This document shows positions 5,177-5,651 of a stretch of 5,651 bases of DNA, piece after piece; position 1 is the stretch's first letter; every line of letters starts with the position of its first letter. The stretch is from Peptostreptococcaceae bacterium (lineage in GTDB: Bacteria > Bacillota > Clostridia > Peptostreptococcales > Peptostreptococcaceae), in NCBI GenBank assembly GCA_029983575.1, contig JASBZE010000102.1, positions 1-5,651 on the forward strand, read 5' to 3'. Both the position numbers and the translations under genes were made by a program. The notes under the pieces are model-generated. The model was not told where the DNA came from and made no database searches. It saw only the letters and a program-made list of their open reading frames with translations.

Positions 5177-5482
5177 ATGAACGAGAATAACAACAAAAAA
5201 ATTGAAAATACTACAGTCGGAAAAAATATGAGGTATTATGTATTTTTACCGAGTTCTCAAGTTGCAATGCAACTCTACCAAGTTCTAACACAAAAAGGTC
5301 TCGACGTTTCCATAATCCCAACTCCAATGGAAGCAGATCACTGTTGCGGCGTCTGCGTTTCGTACATCGATGCCAGTTATACCGATAAGATAAAAGAAAT
5401 AGTTAAAGAAGAGGGTATAGCAGTCGATGGTTATTGGAAACGAGAGATACAAGACGATCCAAATAGATTTAAGTTCTGCTAA
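5177..5482 (+). CDS. DUF3343 (putative Se/S carrier-like) small protein
   Basis: This 101-residue protein matches the small DUF3343 family, which has been proposed to carry selenium or sulfur but has no proven reaction. The core runs from M-R-Y-Y-V-F (18-23) through P-T-P (48-50) to H-C-C-G-V-C-V-S-Y (55-63). Cys57-Gly fits the family's conserved Cys-Gly; Cys56 and Cys60 are additional. It ends in a cysteine (F-K-F-C). The first 17 residues are an Asn/Lys-rich, probably disordered extension. An in-frame ATG at 5171 directly abuts AAGGAGGT (5163-5170), whereas ATG 5177 is six bases from it, so 5177 is preferred. The 24-nt gap from the reductase stop marks it as last gene of the operon. A job in sulfur supply or maturation of the reductase cluster is inference. 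Confidence 0.85.
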   Translation: MNENNNKKIENTTVGKNMRYYVFLPSSQVAMQLYQVLTQKGLDVSIIPTPMEADHCCGVCVSYIDASYTDKIKEIVKEEGIAVDGYWKREIQDDPNRFKFC

Positions 5483-5519
5483 TATTAACTTTTGGATTTT
5501 TAGTAGTACATATCCATTT

Positions 5520-5567
5520 GGTTATTACTAATACAAATCGGTTATTGCTAATACAAAAAGGTTAATG
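5520..5567 (+). repeat. 20-bp tandem repeats entering the terminator
   Basis: Unit 1 (5520-5539) and unit 2 (5540-5559) agree at 17 of 20 positions, GGTTATT[AG]CTAATACAAA and three more bases. A third, partial unit GGTTAATG starts at 5560 and is also the left strand of the terminator stem. The terminator arm therefore seems to have grown from, or seeded, the repeat. Confidence 0.65.
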
Positions 5568-5631
5568 TATGTACACCACTCGCTTGCATGGAAGCTGAGT
5601 TTAAACTGTGTACACATCATTAACCTTTTTT
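5555..5631 (+). terminator. Long rho-independent, probably bidirectional terminator
   Basis: The outer stem is AAAAAGGTTAATG (5555-5567) with CATTAACCTTTTT (5618-5630), 13 bp without mismatch, ending in six T. After a small internal loop a second helix pairs TGTACAC (5570-5576) with GTGTACA (5608-5614). The roughly 31-nt apical part holds a possible GCTT/AAGC hairpin. The A-tract on one side and T-tract on the other would let it stop transcription from both directions. It lies 73 nt after the last stop codon. Confidence 0.75.
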
Positions 5632-5651
5632 GTGGTTGTATAATAATAGCG

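Noticed and set aside
5639..5644. Perfect TATAAT at the right edge as a promoter for the next gene
   Set aside because: No acceptable -35 lies 16-18 bp upstream, no TG is in the extended -10 position, and the downstream gene is outside the window.

Overview
The window looks like the chromosome of a low-GC, obligately anaerobic Firmicute (Clostridia or Tissierellia type). The reasons are strong AT bias, near-consensus AGGAGG ribosome binding sites, an S12 of Firmicute form (with the internal segment absent from E. coli), and an oxygen-sensitive iron-sulfur reductase locus. Genus cannot be named from the sequence alone.

Left part, minus strand (1-1420): the str operon in the order rpsL, rpsG, fusA; fusA is cut by the window edge. 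A good sigma-A promoter (TTGACA, 17 bp, TAAAAT; 1392-1420) drives it through a leader of about 140 nt. The leader and the 120-nt rpsL-rpsG gap are both structured. The gap folds on paper into a three-way junction. A 20-of-23 inverted repeat connects gap and leader, so the two ends of the rpsL message could pair with each other. No rpoBC lies upstream of rpsL; a divergent metabolic operon does.

Middle (1245-1760): a 516-bp AT-rich divergent intergenic region with both promoters, three imperfect 20-22 bp tandem repeats and a spaced direct repeat.

Right part, plus strand (1761-5482): four closely spaced genes. They are (1) an acyl-CoA dehydratase activase-type ATPase, (2) a very divergent 435-aa protein, (3) a 427-aa double-cubane-cluster-type reductase of the 2-hydroxyacyl-CoA dehydratase family, and (4) a small DUF3343 protein with a Cys-Cys-Gly motif. 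Known members of this system use the activase to couple ATP hydrolysis to delivery of a very low-potential electron to the cluster protein. Hand alignment shows gene 2 keeps the C-x14-C-x14-C spacing and the C-terminal N-I-x-C-x-C motif of gene 3. I read it as a fast-evolving, full-length paralogue, possibly a second subunit. It carries an acidic hexapeptide minisatellite, an internal duplication and a duplicated start region. No CoA-transferase or other substrate-specific gene is present, so the substrate is unknown.

End (5483-5651): two 20-bp tandem repeats run into a long A/T-flanked hairpin that should terminate the operon.
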